A stretch of 64,000 nt of DNA from Bog-1198 sp963727045 (lineage in GTDB: Bacteria > Pseudomonadota > Gammaproteobacteria > Steroidobacterales > Steroidobacteraceae), in NCBI GenBank assembly GCA_963727045.1, contig CAVSES010000001.1:1922001-1986000 (forward strand), given 5' to 3'. A program made the translations under genes and the position numbers. Shown here one piece after another: positions 55,881 through 64,000 of this stretch; position 1 is the stretch's first letter; each line of letters begins with the position of its first letter. The notes beneath the pieces were generated by a model, which was not told the origin of the DNA, did not search any database, and was given only the letters and a program-made list of their open reading frames with translations.

Positions 55881-58490
55881 TTAGAACTTCTGCCCGAACT
55901 TGATGCCGTACGTGCGCGGCTGCGAAGGAATGACGTAGGGTTGCTGGCAAACCGCTACCGTACACTGCTCGAAGCGCGATAGTTGGGCGCGCTTGTCGCC
56001 AACGTTGTCGACGATCAGCTGGATGTTCATCCCGTTCTTCTCGACGCCGGCCGACAGGTCCATCATGCCGTACGCGGGCATCGACCCGATGAACTGTACG
56101 TCCTGCGTCTTGAGCGCCGGAGTGGTGCTGGATTGATAGACATACGCTGCTTGAATGTTCGGATCCCAGCCGCCGATCGGATCCAATGTGTAGCGAGCAA
56201 TCACGTTACCCTTGAATTTGGGTGATACGGGCAGATTCGTACCTTGCGGCGCGAGCGGTGCGTAAGGCAGACCGTTCGGGCTTCCCAAACCCGCGGGACA
56301 GGGGTTCGACCGGGCCGGAGTGTGGGTCACCGGATCATCTTCGCCGCAATAGTTCGATGTGAGCCGCGGGTTGAGGACGGTGAAGTTCGCCGACAGGTTC
56401 AATTTCGACGTCGCGGCAAACTCGATTTCATTTTCCATGCCGGTGATGCGCGCATCGCCGCCGTTCTCGATGATGGTGACGCTGTTCACGCCCAGGAAGG
56501 AGAACTGAAAGTTCTTCCAATCTTCCCGGAAGATGGCGCCGTTCCACCGCAGATGGTGATCGAACCACTGCGTCTTGAAGCCAATTTCCCAGTTCGTCAA
56601 GAAGTCCGCCTGGTACGGACCAATGCCGACCTGGGCCGTACGATTCACGCCGCCGGGTCTAAATCCCTTCGACCACGTCGCATACACCATTTTGTTCGGA
56701 TCGATCTTGTAGGTCAGATTGACCCGCGGCACGTGGCCGTCTTCGGTGTCCCGATTGCCCAGGTTCTGGCACGGCGCGCCGACGGTCACTGGTGGCCTTT
56801 CCGCTCCAATCGGGCCACACTTGGACTCGCCCGAGCCGTGCGGCGAGAAGTTCCTCGAATATCCGAAAAAACCCTCGAGGGTGTTGTCGGACTTGAAATA
56901 CCTCAAGCCGCCGGTCAATTCCAACTGCGAGGTGATGTCCCAGGTCACCTGGCCGAACACGGCCTTGTCCCTGTCGACGCGCGTTTCGTCGGTGAGCCAG
57001 ATCGAATTGGGGTGCCCCGGAATGGAATAGAAAGGATCAAAACCATTGGCGTTTCCGCCCAGGGGACTGGTGAATGCGAATCCCGGCATCACGTAGTCTT
57101 CGGAAATGCGATGCAGCTGGCGTTGCACGAAAACGCCGGCGGTGCCGCGCACCGGCAAGTCCTGCGGAGTCGAGACTCGCACCTCATGGCTGAATTTCTC
57201 GAAAGCACTGTTCGACACCACCAGTTCCTGCGGCATGATGGGCGAACCACCACTTGAGCCCTGAGTGGGGCTGCCCGTCCAGCTCGCTCCATATCCGTCG
57301 ATCTTGTCGTAGAAATACGAATAGTCGCTGTAATCCGCGATGGATTGCAGATTGCGCTTCATGAAAGCGCCGGCATACACGATATCGAAATTGCTGACTT
57401 TACCTTCGACGGTGAGCGCCGACTGCATCCACGAATCGCTCGAGTATTCCGGGCCGAAGTGGACCACACTGAGATCATGAACGGCCGGGTCGTAGCCGAA
57501 AAATCCCTCTGAGGTCACCCTCTGCCCCATGACGGTGGGTGTGACGGTCCAATCACCGAGGTCGAGCTTCAGGGCGGCCCGGCCGCCCTTGGTGTCCACC
57601 GTGTTGTAATTGTTCTTGACGTAGGCCGCGTTGCTGATCGAACCCTGGCCTATTCCGCCGTTGTTGGGTACGCCGTTGGTCGTACCCAAAGTGGACCAAG
57701 ACGGAAATGACCGCACGCCGTCGATGATGCCGGCGTTGGCATTGGTGCCCGCGACATTGTCGATGAAGCCGCCGTCGTGTTCGCGCCATCCGACCAGACG
57801 CAGCGCCAAGATGGGGGATATGGGCAAATTGACCATTCCCTCCACTTCATAGCCGAACCCGCCGTGCTGCACCTTGTTGCCGCCGACCTCGTAGCTGGCC
57901 TCGAATTTGGTGGGATCCGGCTTGTTGGTGATGATGCGCACCGTGCCCGACTGGGAACTCGCGCCGTACAACGTGCCCTGCGGCCCTTCGAGGACTTCGA
58001 TGCGCTGGATGTCGTAGATATGGACGTCCACCGTGCCGTCGATCGTCGTCACCGGCTCCTCATCGAGGTAGGTGCCGACGCTGGGCTGCGAACCCGAATG
58101 ATTGGTGCCGCCGCTGACCACGCCGCGTATATAGACGTGCGAGGACCCGGGCTGACCGTTGCCGCCCTGCCCCTCGCCGCGCACATAGGCGATGCTCGGC
58201 GAATACTTCACATAATCATCGAGGTTGACGATGTGAAGCTTCTCCAGCTTCTCGTTGTCGAGCACCTCGATGCTGATGGGCACGTTCTGCAAGTTTTCAG
58301 ATTTCTTCTGCGCGGTGACCACGATTTCATCGAGACCGCCTTCTGCGTCGGCGGCGTGCGTCACGGGGACACCGGCAAGGATCGCCGAAACGGCCGATGC
58401 GAGCGGCGCGTAGCGCATTGAAGTGCGGCCTCGGATGCAACCGGCGTCGCGAGCCCGGGGCCCGCTGGTTTTTGAACGTCTACGACTCAT
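55881..58490 (-). CDS. TonB-dependent outer-membrane receptor
   Basis: An intact 869-aa outer-membrane receptor. ATG 58490 follows GGGAAAAA; signal region up to VPVTHAADA. Plug with GLDEIVVTAQKKSENLQNVPISIEVLD, VNLDDYVKYSPSI, IYDIQRIEVLEGPQGTLYGASSQSG and GTVRIITNKPD. The 22-strand barrel ends in Phe (GIKFGQKF). This is the catecholate-siderophore-like, FecA/CirA-wide group expanded in Sphingomonads and Steroidobacter relatives, often used for organic nutrients. It lies 43 bases after the sulfotransferase on the same strand. Confidence 0.9.
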   Translation of the reverse strand: MSRRRSKTSGPRARDAGCIRGRTSMRYAPLASAVSAILAGVPVTHAADAEGGLDEIVVTAQKKSENLQNVPISIEVLDNEKLEKLHIVNLDDYVKYSPSIAYVRGEGQGGNGQPGSSHVYIRGVVSGGTNHSGSQPSVGTYLDEEPVTTIDGTVDVHIYDIQRIEVLEGPQGTLYGASSQSGTVRIITNKPDPTKFEASYEVGGNKVQHGGFGYEVEGMVNLPISPILALRLVGWREHDGGFIDNVAGTNANAGIIDGVRSFPSWSTLGTTNGVPNNGGIGQGSISNAAYVKNNYNTVDTKGGRAALKLDLGDWTVTPTVMGQRVTSEGFFGYDPAVHDLSVVHFGPEYSSDSWMQSALTVEGKVSNFDIVYAGAFMKRNLQSIADYSDYSYFYDKIDGYGASWTGSPTQGSSGGSPIMPQELVVSNSAFEKFSHEVRVSTPQDLPVRGTAGVFVQRQLHRISEDYVMPGFAFTSPLGGNANGFDPFYSIPGHPNSIWLTDETRVDRDKAVFGQVTWDITSQLELTGGLRYFKSDNTLEGFFGYSRNFSPHGSGESKCGPIGAERPPVTVGAPCQNLGNRDTEDGHVPRVNLTYKIDPNKMVYATWSKGFRPGGVNRTAQVGIGPYQADFLTNWEIGFKTQWFDHHLRWNGAIFREDWKNFQFSFLGVNSVTIIENGGDARITGMENEIEFAATSKLNLSANFTVLNPRLTSNYCGEDDPVTHTPARSNPCPAGLGSPNGLPYAPLAPQGTNLPVSPKFKGNVIARYTLDPIGGWDPNIQAAYVYQSSTTPALKTQDVQFIGSMPAYGMMDLSAGVEKNGMNIQLIVDNVGDKRAQLSRFEQCTVAVCQQPYVIPSQPRTYGIKFGQKF

Positions 58491-58533
58491 TTTTCCCTTG
58501 CTCCCTGATAAATTGATAATCAACCAATTCGCG

Positions 58534-60573
58534 TTAATGTGACTGCGAAAAATCCGGCACCCCGGGATACTCGTCGAGCACGCCGCCGAGCGCGTGCCTT
58601 AAGGGTCCGAGCCACGGATCGTACTGTTTCCAGTGATCCACCCCGTCACGGAATATGGGCTGCCGAACCTGTTCGGAACTCGCCGTTCTCACCGGTCTAT
58701 CGTTTTCGTAGAACTTGAGGCATGCGCTCTCGAAAGGCAGCCTGCAGTGCTCGAGCAGGCGGCGGATCTCGGTTTCGGTGTTCTCTATCATCGCTTCGTA
58801 GAATACACGGTGGACCCGACCCGGCATCACCGAGTCTACATGGGCCATCATTTCCACGTAGTCCCGATAGTAGCGCCCGATGTCGTCGAGTCCGTACGAA
58901 AAATTCTGCCCGCGAGAGAAATGTTGCTTGAAGCCTGAAAAGCAGCAACCCAGCGGATGCCGACGGGCGTCGATGATCTTCGCGTTGGGCAGGATGAGAT
59001 GAATGAGCCACACGTAGAGGCAGTTATTGGGCATCTTGTCTATGAAGAAGGGCTTATCAGTCTTGCGTTGGGCTCGCGTGTCGGCGAGATACTGCTCGCC
59101 GAGCGAGCGCAGCTGATCAGGGGGCACCGCGGCGACAGCCTGCGCGAATCCGACTTCATCACGCCCGTCGCGACGCACGATCTCCATTGCAATCCTCGGA
59201 ATATCGGGCAGTTCCATCGTCCCTTCGACGAGCGGATGGCTCGCCAGGATTTGCTCGATTAGAGTCGACCCGGCTCGGGGCAAGCCGACGATGAAAATTG
59301 GGTCCGGCGCCGGCAAGCCTGCTCCGGCGCGCGCCGCGCAAAAATCAGGGGTGAAAATGGCTTTGGAGCGCTGTACGAACTTCGTGGTGTCATCTGCATT
59401 ATACGGGTGGCTCTTCTTGCGAATCGCATTGCCGCTCGCGTAATGCGCGAAGGATTCCCGGTAATCGCCCGCATCCTCGAGCCCCTTGCCGAGTGAAAAT
59501 TCGAAATGCAGCCGATCCTCATCCTCCAGATCGGAACGTTCCAATGCATCGCGCATGGCCGAGATGTCGTCGTCCGAAAACCGGAAGGTTTTGAGATTCG
59601 CCAGGCTCCAATATGCCTCGCCGAGAGTTGGCTGCATCGCGATCGCGCGGCGGTAGGAACTCACGGCGTCCGCGAGCCGTCCCGCCGTCTTCAGTGAATG
59701 GCCGTAGCTCATCCAGATTTTCGGTTGCTGCGGAAACTCCTTCAGTACGGCCTCATAGATGATGATTGATTCGGCGTAGTGGCCGAGGTTGGCGAGGATG
59801 GCGGCGCGCAGGCTGCGATGACTGGGATTTCGGGGATCCTTGACCAAAAGACGCTCGATCTGCGGCAGTGCCTCGGCCGGCTTCCCCAATCGGTTCAACA
59901 CCACGGCATAGTTGATTCGGGCGGCATCGAAGTTTGGCGCGAGCGTAAGGCACGTCTCGAGCAAACTCTGCGCATCTGCGTACCGCTTCAGGCGAGCCGC
60001 GATCTCGGCCAACATACGCAGGGCGGCAACGTCCTTCGGATGCGTTTGCAGGTGGGTTCGGAGCCGCAATTCAGCGACCGGTAGATTGTTCTCAACCAGC
60101 GCCGCGGCGGCCCCCATCAACCGCGGATCCTTGGTTGCCGCTTTGATGTGCGCCGCCCGCGCCCGGTCCGCGCCTTGCGCATCGCCGATCATCTCGAGGT
60201 GTTCGGCGAGCAGCTGCCACCCATCGATCGAATCCGGCTTCAGCTGCAAGGCATGCCGTAACGCGCCGATGGCGTCCGTCAGGCGGCCCGACTCACCCAA
60301 TGCGACAGCGAGTTCGAGATGCGCCGGCGCAGAATGCGACTGTTCGCGCGCCAATGGCGCCAGTATCTCAATGGCGGACTGAGTGTGTCCTGCGCGACGA
60401 TGCGCCGCGCCGAGAATGAGACGGGCGTGGGGATGCCCTGGGACGGCCCTGAGGATTTCGTCCGCCTGTTCTACCGCGAGCATGGGGTCCCTTTCCAGAA
60501 GCCGTGCGGCATGAGCGAGTGCAACGTCTAGCGTTCCAACGGGCTCTGCAACGCTGTTCAATTGAACATCCAA
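58534..60573 (-). CDS. TPR-containing sulfotransferase
   Basis: An intact 679-aa protein. Residues 15-400 hold about ten tetratricopeptide repeats (AVEQADEILRAVPGHPHARL, DAIGALRHALQLKPDSIDG, ESIIIYEAVLKEFPQQPKIW, DAVSSYRRAIAMQPTLGEAY). The C-terminal Sulfotransfer_3 domain has the PAPS 5'-phosphosulfate loop FIVGLPRAGSTLIEQIL, FIDKMPNNCLYVWLIHLIL and the 3'-phosphate loop AKIIDARRHPLGCCFSGFKQ. No signal peptide. ATG 60573 follows GGGGA at seven bases. It would transfer sulfate from PAPS to an unknown acceptor. TPR-sulfotransferase and TonB-receptor pairs recur in alpha- and gammaproteobacteria. Confidence 0.9.
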   Translation of the reverse strand: MDVQLNSVAEPVGTLDVALAHAARLLERDPMLAVEQADEILRAVPGHPHARLILGAAHRRAGHTQSAIEILAPLAREQSHSAPAHLELAVALGESGRLTDAIGALRHALQLKPDSIDGWQLLAEHLEMIGDAQGADRARAAHIKAATKDPRLMGAAAALVENNLPVAELRLRTHLQTHPKDVAALRMLAEIAARLKRYADAQSLLETCLTLAPNFDAARINYAVVLNRLGKPAEALPQIERLLVKDPRNPSHRSLRAAILANLGHYAESIIIYEAVLKEFPQQPKIWMSYGHSLKTAGRLADAVSSYRRAIAMQPTLGEAYWSLANLKTFRFSDDDISAMRDALERSDLEDEDRLHFEFSLGKGLEDAGDYRESFAHYASGNAIRKKSHPYNADDTTKFVQRSKAIFTPDFCAARAGAGLPAPDPIFIVGLPRAGSTLIEQILASHPLVEGTMELPDIPRIAMEIVRRDGRDEVGFAQAVAAVPPDQLRSLGEQYLADTRAQRKTDKPFFIDKMPNNCLYVWLIHLILPNAKIIDARRHPLGCCFSGFKQHFSRGQNFSYGLDDIGRYYRDYVEMMAHVDSVMPGRVHRVFYEAMIENTETEIRRLLEHCRLPFESACLKFYENDRPVRTASSEQVRQPIFRDGVDHWKQYDPWLGPLRHALGGVLDEYPGVPDFSQSH

Positions 60574-60600
60574 TTGATCCCCACAAATAGTTATGAGCTT

Positions 60601-60629
60601 ATAAGAAGCTCCCGAGCCCGCTTTGTCAA
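60601..60629 (-). promoter_or_regulatory. Candidate sigma70-type promoter of the sulfotransferase-TonB receptor unit
   Basis: On the minus strand a perfect TTGACA (60629-60624) is followed after 17 bases by TCTTAT (60606-60601); TTATAA two bases further is an alternative -10. The start codon is 28 bases downstream, giving a short leader with GGGGA. Confidence 0.5.
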
Positions 60630-60726
60630 ATCTGCAACAGCGGCCTGCGGTGATTTCTCTGACGCTGCCGCTGCGGCAGGGTCGGGCGGTTTTTTCAATG
60701 TATTAGATGATTAAGTGTGTTTATAT

Positions 60727-60751
60727 CACTGATATGTATAGATATTCAGTG
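60727..60751. repeat. Imperfect palindrome, possible operator
   Basis: CACTGA and TCAGTG are perfect inverted repeats around a 13-base AT-rich centre that continues the symmetry partly (TAT...ATA). It lies in the most AT-rich patch of the right-hand region, about 100 bases upstream of the candidate promoter. A binding site for a dimeric regulator is possible. Confidence 0.4.
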
Positions 60752-60882
60752 TGGATAGACCCACGATCGACGATCCCCTGGAATTGCGGCACTGCGAGCG
60801 GGCCACAGTTGTACGAGCGTTCAGCGGCTTTTCTCGCCACATCCATTGCGCGTCCGTTCAGCCTTCCAAACCGGGGCTCAGT

Positions 60883-62616
60883 TTACGGCCGGGCGGCGCG
60901 GGACGGTGCCTCCGCCGCCCGGTAGCCCGCGCCGCGCAGGACATGCCCGGGTTTCGCGCCGGTCATCTGTCCCTCCGCGATCACGGGCACCCCATTGACG
61001 AGCACCCAGCGCATGCCGACCGCGAGTTCGTTCGGGTCGCTGAAAGTCGAACGGTCGGCGATGGTCGCGGGATCGAACACCACGACGTCGGCCCAGAGGC
61101 CGCGCTTCAACACCCCCCGATCGGTGAGCCGCATTCGCTGTGCCGGCAGCGCGGAGAACTTGCGGATCGCCTCTTCGAGCGACAGACGGTGCTCTTCGCG
61201 GACGTATTTGCGCAATATTCGAGGAAATGTACCGTAGGCACGCGGATGCGGATGCTCCCGCCCGAGGATGCCCTCGGGCGACGTGCCCGAACTGTCGTTG
61301 TTGATCGAGGTCCACGGCTGCGCGAGCGCCAGCGCGACGTCCTCCTCCTTCATGCCAAAGACGGCACATTGGGTGAAGCCGTCATCCTCCGCCAGGATGT
61401 CGAGCAGCGTCTCGAGCGCGTCCTTGCCCCGCGACTTGGCGATGGCCGCGATGGTCTGACCTTGCAGCGGGTGCAGGGCGGGATTTTTCACGACGCCGAC
61501 GAGAATGGATTCCGGTCCCGGCACCTCGTCCCATTCGTTGTCCCAGGCGGCGCTGGGGGTTTCCATGTCCTTTCGAATGCGCGCCCGCGCCTCAGGATCC
61601 TTGAGACGCGCCACCATTTTCTCATTCCCTCCGTCATGCGCCCAGGGCGGCACGAACGCGGACATTTCATTGAACCAGGCGGTGTAGGCATACGTGTCCG
61701 CGGTGATGTCGAGCCCGCCGGCGCGCGCCGCCTCGATTCGCTTGACCACGTCGGGCATCTGGCCCCAATTCTTTCTGCCGGCGACTTTCAAGTGCCAGAT
61801 CTCCGCCGGAATGTGCGCATCGCGCGCGATGCGGAAGGTTTCCTCCAGCGCCGCCACCATGCCGTCCCCTTCCGAGCGCATGTGAGTCGCGTAAATGCCG
61901 CCGTAGGGCGCCGCCTCGGAAGCGAGCGCGATCAGCTCCTCGGTGCTCGCATACATCGCCGGCGCATACTCGAGCGAGGTGGATACGCCGACCGCGCCGT
62001 CCATCATGGCCTCGCGCACCAACGTGCGCATGCGCGCAAGTTCCGGGGCCGTGGCCGGGCGATCGGCGCCGCCGATCACCGCCTTGCGCACCATGGTGGC
62101 GCCGACGTAGGAGGCCAGGTTGATGCCGATGCCCGAACGCTCCAGGCGGGCGAAATACTCGCCGAGGGACTGCCAGTCGGCCTTGAGACCATAGTGCTCG
62201 AGCGCCTGGTCCGCTTCATCGCGCGCGTGTCCGGTCATCGGCGCGGGCGAAGTCCCCTCGCCGGTGATTTCGGTGGTGATGCCCTGATAGATCTTCGACG
62301 GCAGCCGCGGGTCGACGAGGATCGTAAATTCCGACTGGCCCAGCATGTCGATGAAGCCCGGCGCGACGACCAGCCCCGCGGCATCGATGCGCTTGCGGGC
62401 GGCGAAGCTTCCCAATTGGCCGATGGCTGAGATATGTCCGTCGCGAATGCCCACATCGGCCGTGTACCAGGGCGACCCCGTGCCATCGACGACGTGGCCG
62501 CCGGCAATGATCAGATCGAACGGCGGCCCGGCAGGAGCCGCCGTGGCGCCGAGGGCGCTGCTCAGCAGTGCAGCGGCTGCTGCGGATCGAAGCCATGACG
62601 ACATGTTCAACCTCAT
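60883..62616 (-). CDS. N-acyl-D-amino-acid deacylase-like amidohydrolase, exported
   Basis: A 577-aa amidohydrolase with signal peptide (SSWLRSAAAAALLSSALGAT). D-aminoacylase pattern: DLIIAGGHVVDGTGSPWYTADVGIRDG, the linker TTEITGEGTSPAP, GIYATHMRSEGDGM, AEIWHLKVAGRKNWGQ with the metal His, YAYTAWFNEMS, SINNDSSGTSPEG and HPRAYGTFPRILRKYV. Where D-aminoacylase has FIDxHTHDD, this protein reads GFIDMLGQSEFTIL, so the first HxH pair is missing. ATG 62616 is eight bases after the epimerase stop; the open frame above it overlaps that gene. Confidence 0.85.
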   Translation of the reverse strand: MRLNMSSWLRSAAAAALLSSALGATAAPAGPPFDLIIAGGHVVDGTGSPWYTADVGIRDGHISAIGQLGSFAARKRIDAAGLVVAPGFIDMLGQSEFTILVDPRLPSKIYQGITTEITGEGTSPAPMTGHARDEADQALEHYGLKADWQSLGEYFARLERSGIGINLASYVGATMVRKAVIGGADRPATAPELARMRTLVREAMMDGAVGVSTSLEYAPAMYASTEELIALASEAAPYGGIYATHMRSEGDGMVAALEETFRIARDAHIPAEIWHLKVAGRKNWGQMPDVVKRIEAARAGGLDITADTYAYTAWFNEMSAFVPPWAHDGGNEKMVARLKDPEARARIRKDMETPSAAWDNEWDEVPGPESILVGVVKNPALHPLQGQTIAAIAKSRGKDALETLLDILAEDDGFTQCAVFGMKEEDVALALAQPWTSINNDSSGTSPEGILGREHPHPRAYGTFPRILRKYVREEHRLSLEEAIRKFSALPAQRMRLTDRGVLKRGLWADVVVFDPATIADRSTFSDPNELAVGMRWVLVNGVPVIAEGQMTGAKPGHVLRGAGYRAAEAPSRAARP

Positions 62617-62624
62617 GATTGGGT

Positions 62625-63620
62625 TCAGCCCCACAGGGCGCTCGACGGCAGGCGCATTCGCCCGTGATCGTACTCGATTCCGTGCTCTCGATCCTTGGCG
62701 TGCAGCAGCGGGCCATCCAGGTCCGCATATTCCGCAAGTTGCCCGACGACCATCCCGGGCGCCATGGCGAGCGAGGTCCCGGCCATGCATCCGACCATGA
62801 CCCCGAGCCCCAAGCCCCGGACATCGCGCGCCAGTGCCAGCGCCTCGGTCAGCCCCCCGGCCTTGTCGAGCTTGATGTTCGCGATATGGTAGAGATCGCG
62901 AATGGCCGGCAACCCCGCACGGTCGGAGATCGACTCGTCGGCGGCCAGCCTTATCGATCCCGTGTAGCCGCGCAAGGTCTCGTCCTCGCCGCGCGGCACC
63001 GGCTGCTCGACGAGCACGACACCGAGCGACTCGAGTTCCGGCGCTGCTCGATTGAGAAGATCGCAGGACCAAGCTTGATTGGGATCGACGATGATCCCGG
63101 ACGTCGGACTCACCCGATGCACCAGCCGCACTGCCTCCAGCGGCCGGGCGCCGTCAACCTTCACCTTGATCAACGGCCATCCCAAGTAACGGCGGGCGCC
63201 CGCCACGACCGCCTCGTCGGTGTCGATCCCCAAGGTGATGCACGTCGTGAGCGCGCGCGGCTGCGGCATGTGCGCCAGCTGCCACACGCTCGTGCCGCGG
63301 CGCTTCGCGGTCAGATCCCACAGCGCACAGTCCACGGCGTTGCGCGCGCCGCCCGCCGGCAGCAAGGTCGCCAACCCCGCGAAGTCCATCTCCCGGCCAT
63401 CGACTCCCGCTTCGATCGCCGGCCGGATCCTCTCGATCTGTGCCATCAGACGCGGGATGGTTTCGCCGTCGTAATCGACGCCTGCGGCTTCGCCGCGGCC
63501 CCTATGGCCATCGGAGTCAGTGAGCGTGACCACGACCACCTCGAGCGCCGCTTCGGCGCCGCGCGACACGCGAAACGGCGTCTTGTAGGCCCACGACTCG
63601 GACTCGATCTTCAATTGCAT
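62625..63620 (-). CDS. Dipeptide epimerase (L-Ala-D/L-Glu epimerase family)
   Basis: A 331-aa enolase-superfamily enzyme that epimerises the second residue of dipeptides, in its classic form L-Ala-D-Glu from murein. The catalytic lysines lie in PLIKVKVDG and NIKLDKAGG; metal ligands in GIIVDPNQAW, VLVEQPVPRGEDE and LAADESISD. N-terminal capping part KTPFRVSRGAEAALEVVVV. ATG 63620 overlaps the threonine-aldolase stop by ten bases. With the D-aminoacylase-like protein behind it, a role in using peptides with D-residues is likely. Confidence 0.9.
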   Translation of the reverse strand: MQLKIESESWAYKTPFRVSRGAEAALEVVVVTLTDSDGHRGRGEAAGVDYDGETIPRLMAQIERIRPAIEAGVDGREMDFAGLATLLPAGGARNAVDCALWDLTAKRRGTSVWQLAHMPQPRALTTCITLGIDTDEAVVAGARRYLGWPLIKVKVDGARPLEAVRLVHRVSPTSGIIVDPNQAWSCDLLNRAAPELESLGVVLVEQPVPRGEDETLRGYTGSIRLAADESISDRAGLPAIRDLYHIANIKLDKAGGLTEALALARDVRGLGLGVMVGCMAGTSLAMAPGMVVGQLAEYADLDGPLLHAKDREHGIEYDHGRMRLPSSALWG

Positions 63621-64000
63621 CGCTGTGCCGCATCGATGAGTTCTTCGACCGCCGCCCGTGGCGTTGCGAACGAGGTCACCAGACGGATCGTAACTCCGGA
63701 ATTTGCCGCGGACGGCCACCGGTAGAACTCGAATCCTTGAGCCTCCAGCCCCGCGACGGTGGACTCGGGGAGCGTGACGAACACCTCGTTGGCGTCGACC
63801 GATTGCAGCAGATGAGCCCCGGCGACTCTTTGCAGCCCCGCAGCCAGTGCCGATGCCATCGCGTTGGCGTGGCGTGCATTCTTGAGCCAAAGATCGTCCT
63901 CGAAATACGCGAGCAGCTGCGCACTCATGAATCGCAGCTTCGACCATAGGTGGCCTGCGCGCTTGCGCCGGCGCTCGAAATCCTGCGCTTTGGCGGCATC
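63611..64000 (-). CDS. Low-specificity L-threonine aldolase, C-terminal part (partial)
   Basis: The last 129 codons of a PLP-dependent beta-eliminating lyase; the N-terminus lies beyond the window. Seen: FERRRKRAGHLWSKLRFMSAQ, LLAYFEDDLWLKNARHANAM, ANEVFVTLP and the closing GVTIRLVTSFATPRAAVEEL, all typical for the end of low-specificity threonine aldolases, which cleave threonine and allo-threonine to glycine and acetaldehyde. The PLP lysine is not in the window. Confidence 0.85.
   Translation of the reverse strand, partial: DAAKAQDFERRRKRAGHLWSKLRFMSAQLLAYFEDDLWLKNARHANAMASALAAGLQRVAGAHLLQSVDANEVFVTLPESTVAGLEAQGFEFYRWPSAANSGVTIRLVTSFATPRAAVEELIDAAQRCN

Larger units (their letters stand above)
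60574..60882. other. Intergenic region with AT-rich island and palindrome
   Basis: This 309-base gap has no gene I can support. It contains the promoter at 60601-60629, a CTGCCG-CTG-CGGCAG hairpin (60665-60679) with a T6 run shortly after on the + strand, an AT-rich patch at 60697-60755, and the imperfect 25-base palindrome at 60727-60751. The + strand open frame crossing it is antisense to the deacylase and lacks codon support. Confidence 0.6.

Noticed and set aside
60665..60696. Rho-independent terminator on the + strand
   Set aside because: The CTGCCG/CGGCAG hairpin has its T-run about 10 bases away and no + strand gene ends nearby, so it is only mentioned in the intergenic entry.
1..64000. 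CRISPR arrays, prophage or insertion sequences
   Set aside because: No regularly spaced repeats, transposase, integrase or terminal inverted repeats were seen; the only tandem repeat is the 21-base unit at 34104.

Overview
The window is chromosomal DNA from a GC-rich gammaproteobacterium. The conserved orders tig-clpP-clpX-lon-tRNA-tRNA-ppiD and gloB/yafS-like/rnhA/dnaQ are gammaproteobacterial. The TonB receptor, TPR-sulfotransferase and amidohydrolase block at the right end would suit a peptide-scavenging environmental lineage such as the Nevskiales/Steroidobacter area; that placement is inference. There are no rRNA genes, CRISPR arrays, phage genes or insertion sequences that I can see.

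Left part (1-31.1 kb): a Wzx/Wzy-type surface polysaccharide locus. On the + strand: the end of a Wzz-like chain-length protein, an epimerase, a DegT/DnrJ aminotransferase, an asparagine-synthase-like amidotransferase, a hexapeptide acyltransferase, a methyltransferase, a WbpG/HisH/HisF acetamidino-forming trio, a LamG-Kelch lipoprotein, a multi-pass membrane protein, Wzx, Wzy, a GT4 glycosyltransferase, the complete UDP-N-acetyl-L-fucosamine cassette fnlA-fnlB-fnlC, and a WbuB-like glycosyltransferase. WbpD- and WbpB-like genes follow on the - strand, then a WbpV/WbjF-like epimerase and the initiating transferase WbpL on the + strand, then a large SLBB export protein and rmlBDCA (dTDP-L-rhamnose) on the - strand. 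Together these predict a repeat unit with L-rhamnose and L-FucNAc (or its acetamidino form), probably with an amidated uronic acid. It would be started by WbpL, flipped by Wzx, polymerised by Wzy, length-controlled by Wzz and possibly exported as a capsule.

Middle part (31.1-49.1 kb): housekeeping genes. pgi, dnaQ, rnhA and a YafS-like methyltransferase run on the - strand into the rml genes, with gloB, mltD, fabI and a DUF4136 lipoprotein on the + strand. Then come dedA, ppiD, tRNA-Asp, tRNA-Val, lon, clpX, clpP, tig, tRNA-Leu, an orphan MbcA/ParS/Xre-like antitoxin-type protein and pyrF.

Right part (49.1-64 kb): a - strand catabolic block with a secreted amidohydrolase, a FAD amine oxidase, an M20 carbamoylase, a beta-propeller/PHP metallohydrolase, a TonB-dependent receptor, a TPR-sulfotransferase, a D-aminoacylase-like amidohydrolase, a dipeptide epimerase and a partial threonine aldolase. 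It reads as uptake and breakdown of peptide- or D-amino-acid-containing compounds.

Sequence quality: about 20 coding regions, mostly between 0.15 and 10 kb, 15 and 20 kb and 24.5 and 28.5 kb, are broken by single-base indels while the protein homology continues in another frame. Several of these are clearly extra or missing single bases, so I treat them as consensus errors and annotate the intact genes they imply.
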